DNA of 64,000 bases from Tessaracoccus aquimaris (GTDB lineage: Bacteria > Actinomycetota > Actinomycetes > Propionibacteriales > Propionibacteriaceae), in NCBI RefSeq assembly GCF_001997345.1, contig NZ_CP019606.1, forward strand, positions 1,736,001-1,800,000. The letters run 5' to 3'. Positions 53,673-63,034 of this stretch are shown piece after piece (position 1 is the stretch's first letter; every line of letters begins with the position of its first letter). Below the pieces are notes generated by a model. It was not told where the DNA came from. It did not search any database and saw only the letters and a program-made list of their open reading frames with translations. The position numbers were made by a program, and so were the translations under genes.

Positions 53673-54280
53673 GTCGACGCCCCCTCTCCCCTCTTCACCG
53701 GCCGGGCGAGGCCGGCGACGATCCTGGCAGCCGCCTTGACGACCCGTTCCGCGGTCTCGTCGTCGCGGGTGACGAGCCAACCGAGCGTCAACCCGTCGGT
53801 GAGCGACAGCAGCAGCGCCGCGACGGTGTCGATGGGTTCGCTCCACCGTTGCCTGGTGTGCCGCGCCGCCAGTTCGAGCCCGACCCGGGCGATCCTCGCG
53901 TACTGCTCGTACTGGCGCCTGGCCAGTTCCGGCCGCTCGCGCAGCGCGTACTGCGTCAACTCCAGCATCGCCTGTTCGTGGGCGGGGTCGGTGCGCAGAT
54001 GGTCGAGGTAGCCCATCAGCCCGTCGGTCAGCAGATCCACCATCGACCCGGCGACCGGGTCGGGCAGGATCGCCAACTCCTCGCTGGCGATCACCTCCGG
54101 GATGAGTTGCTCGATGAGTTCGTCGCGCGACTCGAAGGCGTAATGGAAGCTCGCGAGCGACATGCCCGCTTCGGTGACGATGGCCCTGGTGGAGGCCCCC
54201 GCCAGGCCGCGCGACGCGACCACCCGGAGCGCAGCGGCGATCAGCGCCCTGCGTCGTTCCTCGACCGGTATCCGCCCCAT
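53669..54280 (-). CDS. TetR family transcriptional regulator
   Basis: The protein has 203 residues. The N-terminal DNA-binding part includes AGASTRAIVTEAGMSLASFH, and the C-terminal domain resembles TetR_C_6-type ligand domains. It probably represses itself and the overlapping aldehyde dehydrogenase gene, and perhaps the divergent glycosidase operon, through the palindrome at 54346. ATG 54280 is chosen over 54310 because MGRIPVEERRRALI is the typical start. Confidence 0.9.
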   Translation of the reverse strand: MGRIPVEERRRALIAAALRVVASRGLAGASTRAIVTEAGMSLASFHYAFESRDELIEQLIPEVIASEELAILPDPVAGSMVDLLTDGLMGYLDHLRTDPAHEQAMLELTQYALRERPELARRQYEQYARIARVGLELAARHTRQRWSEPIDTVAALLLSLTDGLTLGWLVTRDDETAERVVKAAARIVAGLARPVKRGEGAST

Positions 54281-54343
54281 CGGCCCCTCCTGGCTGCGCG
54301 TGGCACCCACCGGACGGGTTCTGCAAGGGTTGTGGAAAAGTGC

Positions 54344-54372
54344 TTGCTCACCGGTGAGCCGCCTCCTACACT
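54344..54372 (+). promoter_or_regulatory. Promoter of the glycosidase operon with palindromic operator
   Basis: -35 TTGCTC (54344) and -10 TACACT (54367) are separated by 17 bases. The perfect 14-bp palindrome GCTCACCGGTGAGC at 54346-54359 overlaps the -35 box. It is a likely repressor site in the divergent region between TetR and the GH1 gene. Confidence 0.6.
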
Positions 54373-54446
54373 ACCCGGAAGTGGGACAACTGACCCACAT
54401 TGATCCAGACGAGGCGGACGAAGCGGTCCGTACCCGGGAGACGACG

Positions 54447-55871
54447 ATGCTGCACCACCCCACCCCTGACGCCAAGGCGCTCGGCGCGAGCCTTCCGCCA
54501 GGCTTCCTGATCGGCACCGCGACCGCCTCCGCCCAGATCGAGGGCGCCACGACGCAGGGCCGACGCAGCCCGAGCGTGTGGGACGACTTCAGCAGCCAAC
54601 CGGGACGCATCGCCGACGCGAGCACCACCGCCGTGACCGCCGATCACTACCACCGGCTCTCCGAAGACGTCGCCCTGATGTCCGACCTGGGCGTCGACGC
54701 CTACCGGTTCTCGCTCGGCTGGACCCGCCTGCAGCCTCACGGCAGCGGCCCCCTCGACGCGGAGGGGATCGCCTTCTACGACCGCCTGCTCGACGAACTG
54801 CTCGCCGCCGGCATCTCGCCGTTCGTGACGATCTCCCACTGGGACCTCCCCGTCGAATACGCCAACGGCTGGCTCGACCGGGACACGGCCTCCCGGCTGG
54901 GCGAGTTCGCAGGCCTGGTCGGCGAGCGTTTCGGCGACCGCGTCGACGGCTGGATCACCATCAACGAGCCCGCGACGGTGACGCTCAACGGCTACGCGCT
55001 CGGGCTGCACGCCCCAGGCCAGGCGCTGCTCTTCGACGCCCTCCCCACCGTGCACCACCAGTTGCTCGGCCACGGCCTGTCGGTCCAGGCGCTGCGCGCC
55101 GCTGGCGTGCGCGGCGGCATCGGCATCACCAACGTGCACTCCCCCGTGGTGCCCGCCGGAGGCACCGAAGAGGACGCCCTGATGGCCGGCCTGTTCGACG
55201 TCGTGCACAACCGGGTCTTCGCTGATCCGGTGCTGCTGGGCCACTACCCGCAGGTCCCCGAGGACCTGGCCGGGATGTTCGGCGCCTTCGCCGAGGTGCC
55301 CACCGAGGATCTCGCCGTCATCTCGCAACCGCTCGACTTCTACGGCCTGAACTACTACATGCCGACGCTCGTCGCGGCGGGAGCCGGAACCGGCGTCAGC
55401 CCGGACGGCACCAGCGAGGCGATGTCGGAACTGCCCTTCCGCCTCGAGGCCTTCGAGGGGTACCCGACCACCGGCTTCGGATGGCCCATCGCGCCCGAAT
55501 TCTTCGCCACCGCCCTCGCGGAGGTCCGCGACCGCTACGGCGACGCGCTGCCCCCGGTCTACATCACCGAGAACGGCGCCAGCTTCGACGACCGCCCCGG
55601 CCCCGACGGCCAGGTCGACGACGCCGGGCGGGTCGGCTACCTCGCCGACCACCTGTCGACGGCGCTCGAGGCAGTCGCGCCCGGCGGCGTCGCGGAGGGG
55701 ATCGACCTGCGCGGCTTCTTCGTCTGGTCGCTGATGGACAACTGGGAGTGGGCGGCAGGCTTCACGCAGCGCTTCGGCATCGTGCACGTCGACTTCGAGA
55801 CAGGCACGCGCACCCCCAAGTCGTCGTACACGTGGCTCCGCGAGGCGCTGACGGCGCGCGGACGGGCCTGA
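54447..55871 (+). CDS. Glycoside hydrolase family 1 (beta-glucosidase-like)
   Basis: The protein has 474 residues, full GH1 length. The acid/base Glu is in TINEPATVTLNGY and the nucleophile in YITENGASFDD; FSLGWTRLQP is another family landmark. There is no signal peptide, so it acts on imported glycosides in the cytoplasm. The MFS gene starts 1 base after the stop. The leader between the promoter and ATG is about 70 bases. Confidence 0.93.
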   Translation: MLHHPTPDAKALGASLPPGFLIGTATASAQIEGATTQGRRSPSVWDDFSSQPGRIADASTTAVTADHYHRLSEDVALMSDLGVDAYRFSLGWTRLQPHGSGPLDAEGIAFYDRLLDELLAAGISPFVTISHWDLPVEYANGWLDRDTASRLGEFAGLVGERFGDRVDGWITINEPATVTLNGYALGLHAPGQALLFDALPTVHHQLLGHGLSVQALRAAGVRGGIGITNVHSPVVPAGGTEEDALMAGLFDVVHNRVFADPVLLGHYPQVPEDLAGMFGAFAEVPTEDLAVISQPLDFYGLNYYMPTLVAAGAGTGVSPDGTSEAMSELPFRLEAFEGYPTTGFGWPIAPEFFATALAEVRDRYGDALPPVYITENGASFDDRPGPDGQVDDAGRVGYLADHLSTALEAVAPGGVAEGIDLRGFFVWSLMDNWEWAAGFTQRFGIVHVDFETGTRTPKSSYTWLREALTARGRA

Positions 55872-55872
55872 C

Positions 55873-57099
55873 ATGAGCGTCGAGGCGGGCACCGAACTGG
55901 ACCCGCTGCACCGCGAACCCGTCAGCAAGGTGTGGCTGCTGCTGTTCGCGCTCGCCTGGTTCGGGTTCTGGCTGCTGATCATGCTGCCCGGCCAGTTCCT
56001 GATCGTGAAACTCGCAAGCGTGATCAACCCGGCGGACAAGGTCGCCATCGGATCGTTCCTGATCTTCGAGATGGCCGCGATCATCGTGATCGGCGTGCCC
56101 GTGATCGGCTGGCTGTGCGACCGGACCCGCACCCGCTTCGGCAGGCGCAGGACCTGGGCGTTGGCGGGCGTGATCGTCGCGACGATCCCGTTCGCCTTCG
56201 TCGGGCACCAGAGCACCTGGCAGGGCGCCGCCCTGCTGCTCGGCGTCGTGGCGCTCGGCGAGTCGGCGCTGCTTGTGTCGCTGTCGGCCGTGATCGCCGA
56301 CCGGGTCCCAGAGGCGCAGCGCGGGCGCGCGTCCGCCGCCATGGGGCTGCCCCAGGTGATCGCGCTCGCGCTCGGCATGGTGATCGTGACGATGCTTGTC
56401 ACCGACGTCGGGCAGAGTTGGATGCTGCTGGCCGTGATGGCGCTCGTCTCGACGCTGCCCTTCCTGTTCGCCTACCCCGACGCCTCCCCCGCTGCGCCGG
56501 AGCGCAGGCCGGGCGCGTTCCGGTGGCGGCCCTCAGCGCTGCACGGCTACCGCGACCTCGGCTGGGCGGGGCTGTCGCGGGTGCTGGTCAACGCGGGCAA
56601 CCTCGTCGGCACCACCTACCTGCTGTACTTCCTCTCCGACGAGTTGAAGGTGGCCGACCCGGACACGTCCCTGCTCGTCCTGACGCTTGTCTACCTGGTC
56701 GGCTGCGCCGTCGCGACGTGGGCTGGCGGCGTGCTGACCGACCGGTGGCGCGCCCGCAAGGTGCTGGTGGCGGTGTGCGCGGGCCTGCAGGCGCTCGCGG
56801 CCCTGATCCTGGCGCTCGTCCCGTCGTGGAGCGCAAGCATCGTCGCGGCGGTGCTGCTCGGCGTCGGCTACGGCGCCTTCCTCTCGGTTGACCAGGCCCT
56901 TCTGACCGACGTGCTGCCCGACCCGGAGACGCGCGCCCGCGACCTCGGCGTGGTCAACTCGGCACAGCACCTCCCGATCGCCCCGGTGGTCGGCTGGGCC
57001 GTGCTGTCCATTGCGGGGTACTCCGAGTTGTACCTCGTGGCCGCTGCCATCATGGCGTTGGGCGGCTTCGCCGTCTTCCGCATCAGGTCGGTGCGATGA
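55873..57099 (+). CDS. MFS transporter
   Basis: The protein has 408 residues with 12 membrane segments in two halves. The cytoplasmic loop 2-3 motif GWLCDRTRTRFGRRRTW matches the RxGRRR signature of sugar-type MFS permeases. It probably imports the glycoside cleaved by the adjacent GH1 enzyme (inference from operon structure). Confidence 0.85.
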   Translation: MSVEAGTELDPLHREPVSKVWLLLFALAWFGFWLLIMLPGQFLIVKLASVINPADKVAIGSFLIFEMAAIIVIGVPVIGWLCDRTRTRFGRRRTWALAGVIVATIPFAFVGHQSTWQGAALLLGVVALGESALLVSLSAVIADRVPEAQRGRASAAMGLPQVIALALGMVIVTMLVTDVGQSWMLLAVMALVSTLPFLFAYPDASPAAPERRPGAFRWRPSALHGYRDLGWAGLSRVLVNAGNLVGTTYLLYFLSDELKVADPDTSLLVLTLVYLVGCAVATWAGGVLTDRWRARKVLVAVCAGLQALAALILALVPSWSASIVAAVLLGVGYGAFLSVDQALLTDVLPDPETRARDLGVVNSAQHLPIAPVVGWAVLSIAGYSELYLVAAAIMALGGFAVFRIRSVR

Positions 57100-57109
57100 G
57101 GAGGCTTCG

Positions 57110-58305
57110 ATGACTGCAGCGGCTCCGTGGACGCGCTTGTCGGCGGCGACCGCCGACCTGGATCCACCGTTCGCGGTGCTCGACCGTGCGGCGTTCGAGG
57201 CCAACGCGGCCGACCTGCTGCGCCGCTCGGGAGGGCTGCCGATCCGGGTCGCCAGCAAGTCGCTGCGGGTCCGCTCCGTGATCGAATCGCTGCTGGCCCG
57301 ACCCGGCTTCCGCGGGGTGCTCGCCTACACGCTGCCGGAGGCGCTCTGGCTCTCCGCGACCTGCCCCGACGTGGTGGTCGGCTACCCCACCGCCGACCGG
57401 GGGGCATCGCGGCGCTCACCGCGTCCGAATCTTCGGCGGCCGAGATCACGCTGATGGTCGACGACGCCGCACAACTCGACCTGATCGACGCCGTGACGCC
57501 ACCCGCGGCCCGCCCCTCCATCCGGGTCTGCCTTGAACTGGACGCCTCGTGGCAGGCCCCGCCCCCGCTCGGCAGGCTCGGCGTGTGGCGTTCCCCGCTG
57601 CGCACGCCCGGGCAGGTCCGGGCACTTGCCGAGGAGGTCGCACGCCGGCCCGGCTTCACCCTGGTGGGCCTGATGGCCTACGAGGCGCAGATCGCGGGCG
57701 TCGCCGACCGCGTCCCCGGACGCCGCGCCATGAACGCGCTCGTCGGATGGATGAAGCCCCGCTCCGGCGCCGAACTGGCGGCCCGCAGGGCCGAGACGGT
57801 GGCGTCCGTGTCCCAGGTCGCCGACCTCGCCTTCGTCAACGGCGGCGGCTCCGGCTCGGTCGAGTCGACGGCCCGCGACGGCTCCGTCACGGAGATCGCG
57901 GCAGGCAGCGCCCTGTTCGCCGGCCACTACTTCGACTCCTACGCCTCCTTCTCCCCCGCGCCCGCCACCGGCTTCGCGCTCTCGGTGGTCCGCAAGCCGC
58001 GGCCCGACTGCGCGACGGTGCTCGGCGGCGGCTGGATCGCGTCCGGGCCGCCCGGGCCCGACCGCGTGCCCCGCGTCGTGTCGCCCGAGGGGCTGCGGAT
58101 GGTGCCGCGCGAGATGGCGGGCGAGGTCCAGACCCCGTTGGAGGGGCCGGCCGCCAGGTCGCTGCGCGTCGGCGACCGGGTGTGGTTCAGGCACGCCAAG
58201 TCGGGCGAACTGAGCGAACACGTCGACGAGTTCGCGGTCGTGGACGGGTCGTCCGTCGTCGACCGGATTCCCACCTACCGCGGCGAGGGGAAGGCCTTCC
58301 TATGA
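57110..58305 (+). pseudogene. Alanine racemase-fold amino acid deaminase/aldolase, frameshifted
   Basis: The N-terminal ~97 residues (PFAVLDRAAFEANAADLLRR with the PLP Lys in IRVASKSLRVR) read in one frame, and the remainder, an alanine racemase N-terminal barrel plus C-terminal beta domain with VNGGGSGSVEST and FRHAKSGELSEH, reads in another. The change is at the G run 57399-57404: one added G restores the frame (TADRGGIAAL). The family includes D-threonine aldolase-like and D-serine dehydratase-like PLP enzymes. GAGGAGG lies 6 bases before the ATG. The stop overlaps the next gene. Confidence 0.82.
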
Positions 58306-59606
58306 GCAACACCGTGTGGCGCAACTGGTCACGCACCTATGAGGTCACGCCCGTCCGGCTGGCGAGCCCCACATCCCTGCAGGACCTGGTCTCGGCGGTG
58401 CAGGCGGCCATCACCGAGGGCCTGCACGTCAAGGCCGTCGGCGCCGGGCACAGCTTCAGCCCGATCGCGGAGGCGGCAGGCCTGCAGGTCAACCTCGACC
58501 GGATGAGCGGGCTGCTGTCGATCGACAAGGCGAGGCGGCAGGTCACCCTGGGCGCGGGCACCAGGCTGCACCAGATCCCCGCGCTGCTCGCCCCCCACGG
58601 CCTCGCCATGGAGAACCTCGGCGACATCGACACCCAGTCGATCGCGGGCGCCATCTCGACCGGCACGCACGGCACCGGGGCGGGGTTCCGGGGCATCGCC
58701 GCGCAGGTGGTGGGGGCGGTGCTCGTGACGGGCACCGGCGACGTGCTGCGGGTCAACGCAGAGCACAACGCGCACCTGTTGCCCGCGGTGGCGCTCGGCC
58801 TTGGGGCGCTCGGGATCCTCGCCGAGGTCACCATCGCGTGCGTCGACGCCTTCGACCTGACGGCGGTCGAACGCCCCGAGCCGATCGAGGCCGTGCTGGA
58901 GAACCTTCCCGAGCGCGCAGCAGAGGCCGACCACTTCGAGTTCTTCTGGTTCCCGCACACCGAAACGGCCCTGACGAAGGTCAACACCCGGCGCCCCTCG
59001 GGAGAGGAGCGCTCCCCGTTGTCGAGGGCGAGGCGCTGGTTCGACGACGACCTGCTCTCCAACGACGTCTTCCGCGCCACCTGCGCCGTCGGCAGGGCGG
59101 TGCCCGCCGTCGTGCCGCTGATCAACCGCGCCGTCGGGCACCTGACGGGGCACCGCAGCTTCTCGGACGCCTCCACCAACGTCTTCACGACCCACCGCAA
59201 CGTGCGCTTCACCGAGATGGAGTACGCCATCCCCGCAGAACAGGCCGCCGACGCCTTCCGCGAGGTGCGCCGCGCGATCGAGCGCAACGGGTGGCGGATC
59301 TCGTTCCCCGTCGAGGTGCGGTTCGCGGCGGCCGACGACCTGTGGCTGTCGACGGCGCACGGCAGGGCGACCGCCTATGTCGCGGTGCACCGCGTGGTCG
59401 GCGAGGACGCGGGAGACTATTTCCGCACCGTCGAGTCGATCATGCGGGCCCGCGGCGGAAGGCCACACTGGGGCAAGATGCATTGGCGTTCGGCGGCCGA
59501 CCTGGCCCCGTCGTACCCCCGCTTCGAGGACTTCCGGGCGCTTCGCGCGGGACTCGACCCGCAGGGCATCTTCTCCAACAACTACCTCACGCGAGTGCTG
59601 GGCTGA
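58302..59606 (+). CDS. FAD-dependent D-arabinono-1,4-lactone oxidase family protein
   Basis: The protein has 434 residues. The N-terminal FAD-binding PCMH-type domain contains VGAGHSFSPIAEA and SIAGAISTGTHGTG, the flavin-binding region of the aldonolactone oxidase family. The C-terminal ALO domain ends with GRPHWGKMHW and FSNNYLTRVLG. It oxidises sugar-derived lactones or alditols with O2. The ATG overlaps the previous stop (ATGA). It may process products released by the glycosidase upstream. Confidence 0.9.
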   Translation: MSNTVWRNWSRTYEVTPVRLASPTSLQDLVSAVQAAITEGLHVKAVGAGHSFSPIAEAAGLQVNLDRMSGLLSIDKARRQVTLGAGTRLHQIPALLAPHGLAMENLGDIDTQSIAGAISTGTHGTGAGFRGIAAQVVGAVLVTGTGDVLRVNAEHNAHLLPAVALGLGALGILAEVTIACVDAFDLTAVERPEPIEAVLENLPERAAEADHFEFFWFPHTETALTKVNTRRPSGEERSPLSRARRWFDDDLLSNDVFRATCAVGRAVPAVVPLINRAVGHLTGHRSFSDASTNVFTTHRNVRFTEMEYAIPAEQAADAFREVRRAIERNGWRISFPVEVRFAAADDLWLSTAHGRATAYVAVHRVVGEDAGDYFRTVESIMRARGGRPHWGKMHWRSAADLAPSYPRFEDFRALRAGLDPQGIFSNNYLTRVLG

Positions 59607-59624
59607 CCCGCCGCGACACGTAGA

Positions 59625-59652
59625 CACCCGGTGTATACGCCGGGTGTATAGT
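59625..59652 (+). promoter_or_regulatory. PadR promoter with inverted-repeat operator
   Basis: CACCCGG (59625) and CCGGGTG (59640) flank TGTATACG, and the GGTGTATA element is repeated directly at 59630 and 59643. TATAGT at 59647 is the -10 box, 7 bases before GTG 59660, so the mRNA is probably leaderless. A PadR dimer bound here would block its own promoter. Confidence 0.6.
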
Positions 59653-59659
59653 GCTTGTC

Positions 59660-60181
59660 GTGGACACTTCCCTTGCGTTTCTCGGGCTCGTCGAGGCCCA
59701 ACCCGGACACGGGTACGAACTGAAACAGCGCTACGACGAATACTTCGGCGACGCGAAACCGCTCGCCTTCGGGCAGGTGTACAAGACGCTCGCCCGACTC
59801 GCCAGAGACGGCCTGATCGAGATGGCGGGCATGGAGGACGGCTCCGGCCCATCGCGCAAGCACTACCGCGGCCTTCCCGACGGCCGCAAGCGTGTCATCG
59901 AATGGCTGATGACCCCCGACGCGGAAGAAAACGCGTCGCGCACCAACCTCTACGCCAAGGTCGTCATCGCCCTGCTGCTCGGCGAGGACGCCACCCGCAT
60001 CCTGAACGCCCAGCGCAGCGCGCTCCTCGACACCATGAGGACCCTGACAAGGGCGAAACAGAGCGCGCCACTGCTCGACGTGCTCGCGCACGACCAGGCA
60101 CTACTGCGCACCGAGGCCGACCTTCGATGGATCGACCTGGCCGAGGCGCGACTCAACGACGTGAAGGAGACCCTCTCATGA
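59660..60181 (+). CDS. PadR family transcriptional regulator
   Basis: The protein has 173 residues. The winged helix at about 1-80 contains LGLVEAQPGHGYELKQRY and QVYKTLARLARDGLI, and a C-terminal helical dimerisation region (PadR_C/Vir) follows. It probably autoregulates the operon encoding the FtsX-type ABC exporter, whose ATPase gene overlaps its stop (ATGA). Substrates of that exporter may act as inducers. Confidence 0.92.
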   Translation: MDTSLAFLGLVEAQPGHGYELKQRYDEYFGDAKPLAFGQVYKTLARLARDGLIEMAGMEDGSGPSRKHYRGLPDGRKRVIEWLMTPDAEENASRTNLYAKVVIALLLGEDATRILNAQRSALLDTMRTLTRAKQSAPLLDVLAHDQALLRTEADLRWIDLAEARLNDVKETLS

Positions 60182-60897
60182 CCCAACTCGCACAGGTGGA
60201 AACGCCGAGCAGGACGCTGCCCCTGATCTCCGCGAGGGGGCTCCACAGGCATCACGGACAGACCCACGCCCTGCGCGGCGTCGACGTCACCATCCGACGC
60301 GGCGAGATCGTGGCGATCATGGGCCCGTCGGGATCGGGCAAGTCGACGCTGCTGCACTGCCTCGCTGGCGTGATCACCCCCGACGAGGGCCACGTCCAGG
60401 TCAGCGGCACCCGCGTGAGCGACCTCGACGAGGATCGGCGCGCCGAGTTCCGGCTGACGGAACTGGGGTTCGTCTTCCAGTTCGGCCAGTTGCTCCCCGA
60501 ACTGAGCGCCGAGGACAACGTCGCGCTCCCCCTGATGCTCGCGGGCACCCGGCGCGCCAAGGCCGTCGAGCGGGCGCGCGTCTGGCTTGGCCGGATGGGC
60601 CTGGAGGGCCTGGAACGCCGACTGCCCGCCGAGATGTCCGGGGGCCAGGCGCAGCGGGTCGCGCTTGCCCGCGCGCTCGTCAACGACCCTGCGGTGCTGT
60701 TCGCCGACGAGCCGACCGGGGCGCTCGATTCGCTGACGGCCGAGAAGGTCATGACGACGCTGACCGAACTGGCCCGCGGTACCGGCACCACGCTCGTCAT
60801 CGTCACCCACGACGCCCGGGTCGCCTCCTACAGCGACCGCGAGATCTTCATCCGCGACGGCCGCGTCACCAACCCCGACATCGAAGGCGACCTCTGA
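60178..60897 (+). CDS. ABC transporter ATP-binding protein (MacB/LolD type)
   Basis: The protein has 239 residues. It has Walker A GPSGSGKST, Q loop FVFQFGQLLP, signature MSGGQAQR and Walker B VLFADEPTGALD, and the switch His is in IVTHDARVA. The insertion pattern and size match the MacB/LolD class, which powers FtsX-fold permeases without transporting substrate through a classical channel. It overlaps the permease start (TGATG). Confidence 0.93.
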   Translation: MTQLAQVETPSRTLPLISARGLHRHHGQTHALRGVDVTIRRGEIVAIMGPSGSGKSTLLHCLAGVITPDEGHVQVSGTRVSDLDEDRRAEFRLTELGFVFQFGQLLPELSAEDNVALPLMLAGTRRAKAVERARVWLGRMGLEGLERRLPAEMSGGQAQRVALARALVNDPAVLFADEPTGALDSLTAEKVMTTLTELARGTGTTLVIVTHDARVASYSDREIFIRDGRVTNPDIEGDL

Positions 60898-63014
60898 TGT
60901 CCGTGCTGCGTCTGCTGATCCTCGGGACGCGCCGCGGCTGGGGTCGGCTCGCCGGGATCGTCGTCGGCGTTGCCGTCGGCGTGGTGCTCGCGCTGCTGCT
61001 CGTCGCGGGCTCGAACGCGTTGGAGACCCGCGACGTCCGGGCCTCCTGGCTCACGCCGTCGGTCGGCGACGTCGGCGAGGCGAGCCCGAGCGACGCGCTC
61101 GCCGCTCCCATGATCGACACCTACGAGGGCAGGAACATCACGCGCCTCGACGTTGCCATCCCGGCCGACGCGACGGTCCGGCTCCCCGGCCTGGACACCC
61201 CGACCCCGGGCACCTACCTGGCCTCCCCTGCGCTGCAGAAGTTGATCGACTCGACGCCAGGCGACGACCTCGGCGAGCGCTACGGCACCCCCGCTGGCAC
61301 CATCCCGGCCGACCTGCTTGCCGGGCCCGATTCCCTCGCGGTGGTCGTCGGCGCGAGCGCCCTCGACCTCTCGATGGTCTCGTCCGCCGGACCCGTGGAG
61401 AGCTTCGGCGGCGAGGCCTACGGCGGCAACCAGAACTATCAGACCCTCGCAATGATCGGGGCGCTTGCCCTGCTGATCCCCGCCTTCTTGCTGGTGTCGG
61501 TCGCCACCTCGCTCGGGGCGGCGGCGCGTTCGGAGCGGTGGCAGACGCTGCTCACGATCGGGGCGCCGCGCAGGACCGTCAAGCGGATCGCCGTCGCCGA
61601 GGCGACCGGCACCGCAACCGTCGGTGCTGCGCTCGGCGTCGCGGCATTCTTCGCGCTGCGCCCCGTGCTCGCGCTGCTCCCCGTCGACGGCCAACGCCTG
61701 GTCGCCTCGGACCTGACGGTGCCGCTTCCCACCATCGTCGCGCTCGCGGTGGTCGTCATCCTCGGCGCGGTCCTTGCGGCCGCCCGCGGGGCGCGACGCA
61801 CCGGCACCTCCACCGCCACGCACGCGGTGTTCGAGAAGCGCCCGAGCATCTGGCGGCTGACGCCGCTCCTCGCGGGCATTGCGATCTTCTCCCTGGTCAA
61901 CGTCTTCGCGAAGGCGATCCCGGTGCCGCTGGCGATCCCCGTCGTCGGCTGCTTCGCGCTGCTGGCCGTCGGACTGCTGGTCGCGGGGCCGTACTTCACC
62001 TGGCTGTCCGGTGCGGCGCTTGCCCGGCTGACCGGCACGGGTTCCGGGGTGATCGCGTCGCGACGGATCGTCCGCACGCCCCGCGCCGGGTTCCGCTCCG
62101 TGGCGGGCCTCGTGGTGGCGACCTTCATCATCACGGTGTTCGCGTTCGCCACCTCGGCGCACGTCGGCGACGGCGACTTCACCTCGAAGCCGCTGATGCC
62201 TGCCGACGCGGTCGCCGCGGCCGTGCACCCCGGCTCGGATCTCACACCGGGGGCCGCCGACGAGGCGCTGCGGAGGGTGCCGGGCGTGACGGCCGTCTAC
62301 TTCACCTACACCGATGGCGAGGGCGTCTACCTCGACGGCGCCGCCGCGCGGGCGCTCACGGGCGGCGCCTTCACCGGCGACGTCGCGGAACTGGTGGGCG
62401 GCGTGTACAGCCTCACCCCGGATCCGCCCGCGCTCAAGGAGGCCCACGTCGCGACGCTGGACGGCATGGCCGTCGGCGACATCGTGGTGCGCACCGACGC
62501 CGAGCCGGACGCGATCGAGCGGGCCCGGACCGCGCTGCTCTCCCTGCACGGGGTCGACCGGTCGGTCGGCGCGTGGACCCGCGCCGAGTCGATGCACTTC
62601 GCCGACAGCGACCTGGCCTCGCAGTTCACCGAGATCGGCCGCCTCGCGATCGTGATCGTCACGGGCCTCGCCGCCGCGGTGCTCACCGTCAGCACGATCG
62701 CCGCCCTGTACGACCGCAAGCGGACCTTCGGCCTGCTGCAACTGATCGGCATGCCGTCGAACACGCTCCGCAGGGTGATCTCCTGGGAGACCCTCGCGCC
62801 GCTGCTGAGCATCGTGGTGCCAGCCATCGCGCTCGGCTGGTTCACGGCGTACATGCTCATCACCACGCTGTCCGGCCGAACGATCGGCTGGCCCGACTCG
62901 CTGCTGCTCATCTCGCTGGCCGCGACCGCCGTGATGGCCGTGATCGCCATCGCGATCGCCTCGCGGGTCGGCATCCGGCTCGCGCGCGCGTCCGAGAACA
63001 CCCATCAAGAATGA
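60897..63014 (+). CDS. FtsX-like permease
   Basis: The protein has 705 residues. There is one membrane segment near residue 15-35, a large extracytoplasmic region, a cluster of about four segments at 180-300, further segments near 310-370 and 390-425, a second external domain, and a final FtsX block near 575-695. The duplicated FtsX architecture fits ABC exporters for peptides or antimicrobials. It works with the preceding ATPase. Confidence 0.87.
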   Translation: MSVLRLLILGTRRGWGRLAGIVVGVAVGVVLALLLVAGSNALETRDVRASWLTPSVGDVGEASPSDALAAPMIDTYEGRNITRLDVAIPADATVRLPGLDTPTPGTYLASPALQKLIDSTPGDDLGERYGTPAGTIPADLLAGPDSLAVVVGASALDLSMVSSAGPVESFGGEAYGGNQNYQTLAMIGALALLIPAFLLVSVATSLGAAARSERWQTLLTIGAPRRTVKRIAVAEATGTATVGAALGVAAFFALRPVLALLPVDGQRLVASDLTVPLPTIVALAVVVILGAVLAAARGARRTGTSTATHAVFEKRPSIWRLTPLLAGIAIFSLVNVFAKAIPVPLAIPVVGCFALLAVGLLVAGPYFTWLSGAALARLTGTGSGVIASRRIVRTPRAGFRSVAGLVVATFIITVFAFATSAHVGDGDFTSKPLMPADAVAAAVHPGSDLTPGAADEALRRVPGVTAVYFTYTDGEGVYLDGAAARALTGGAFTGDVAELVGGVYSLTPDPPALKEAHVATLDGMAVGDIVVRTDAEPDAIERARTALLSLHGVDRSVGAWTRAESMHFADSDLASQFTEIGRLAIVIVTGLAAAVLTVSTIAALYDRKRTFGLLQLIGMPSNTLRRVISWETLAPLLSIVVPAIALGWFTAYMLITTLSGRTIGWPDSLLLISLAATAVMAVIAIAIASRVGIRLARASENTHQE

Positions 63015-63034
63015 CGACCAGAAGGACCCAACCC

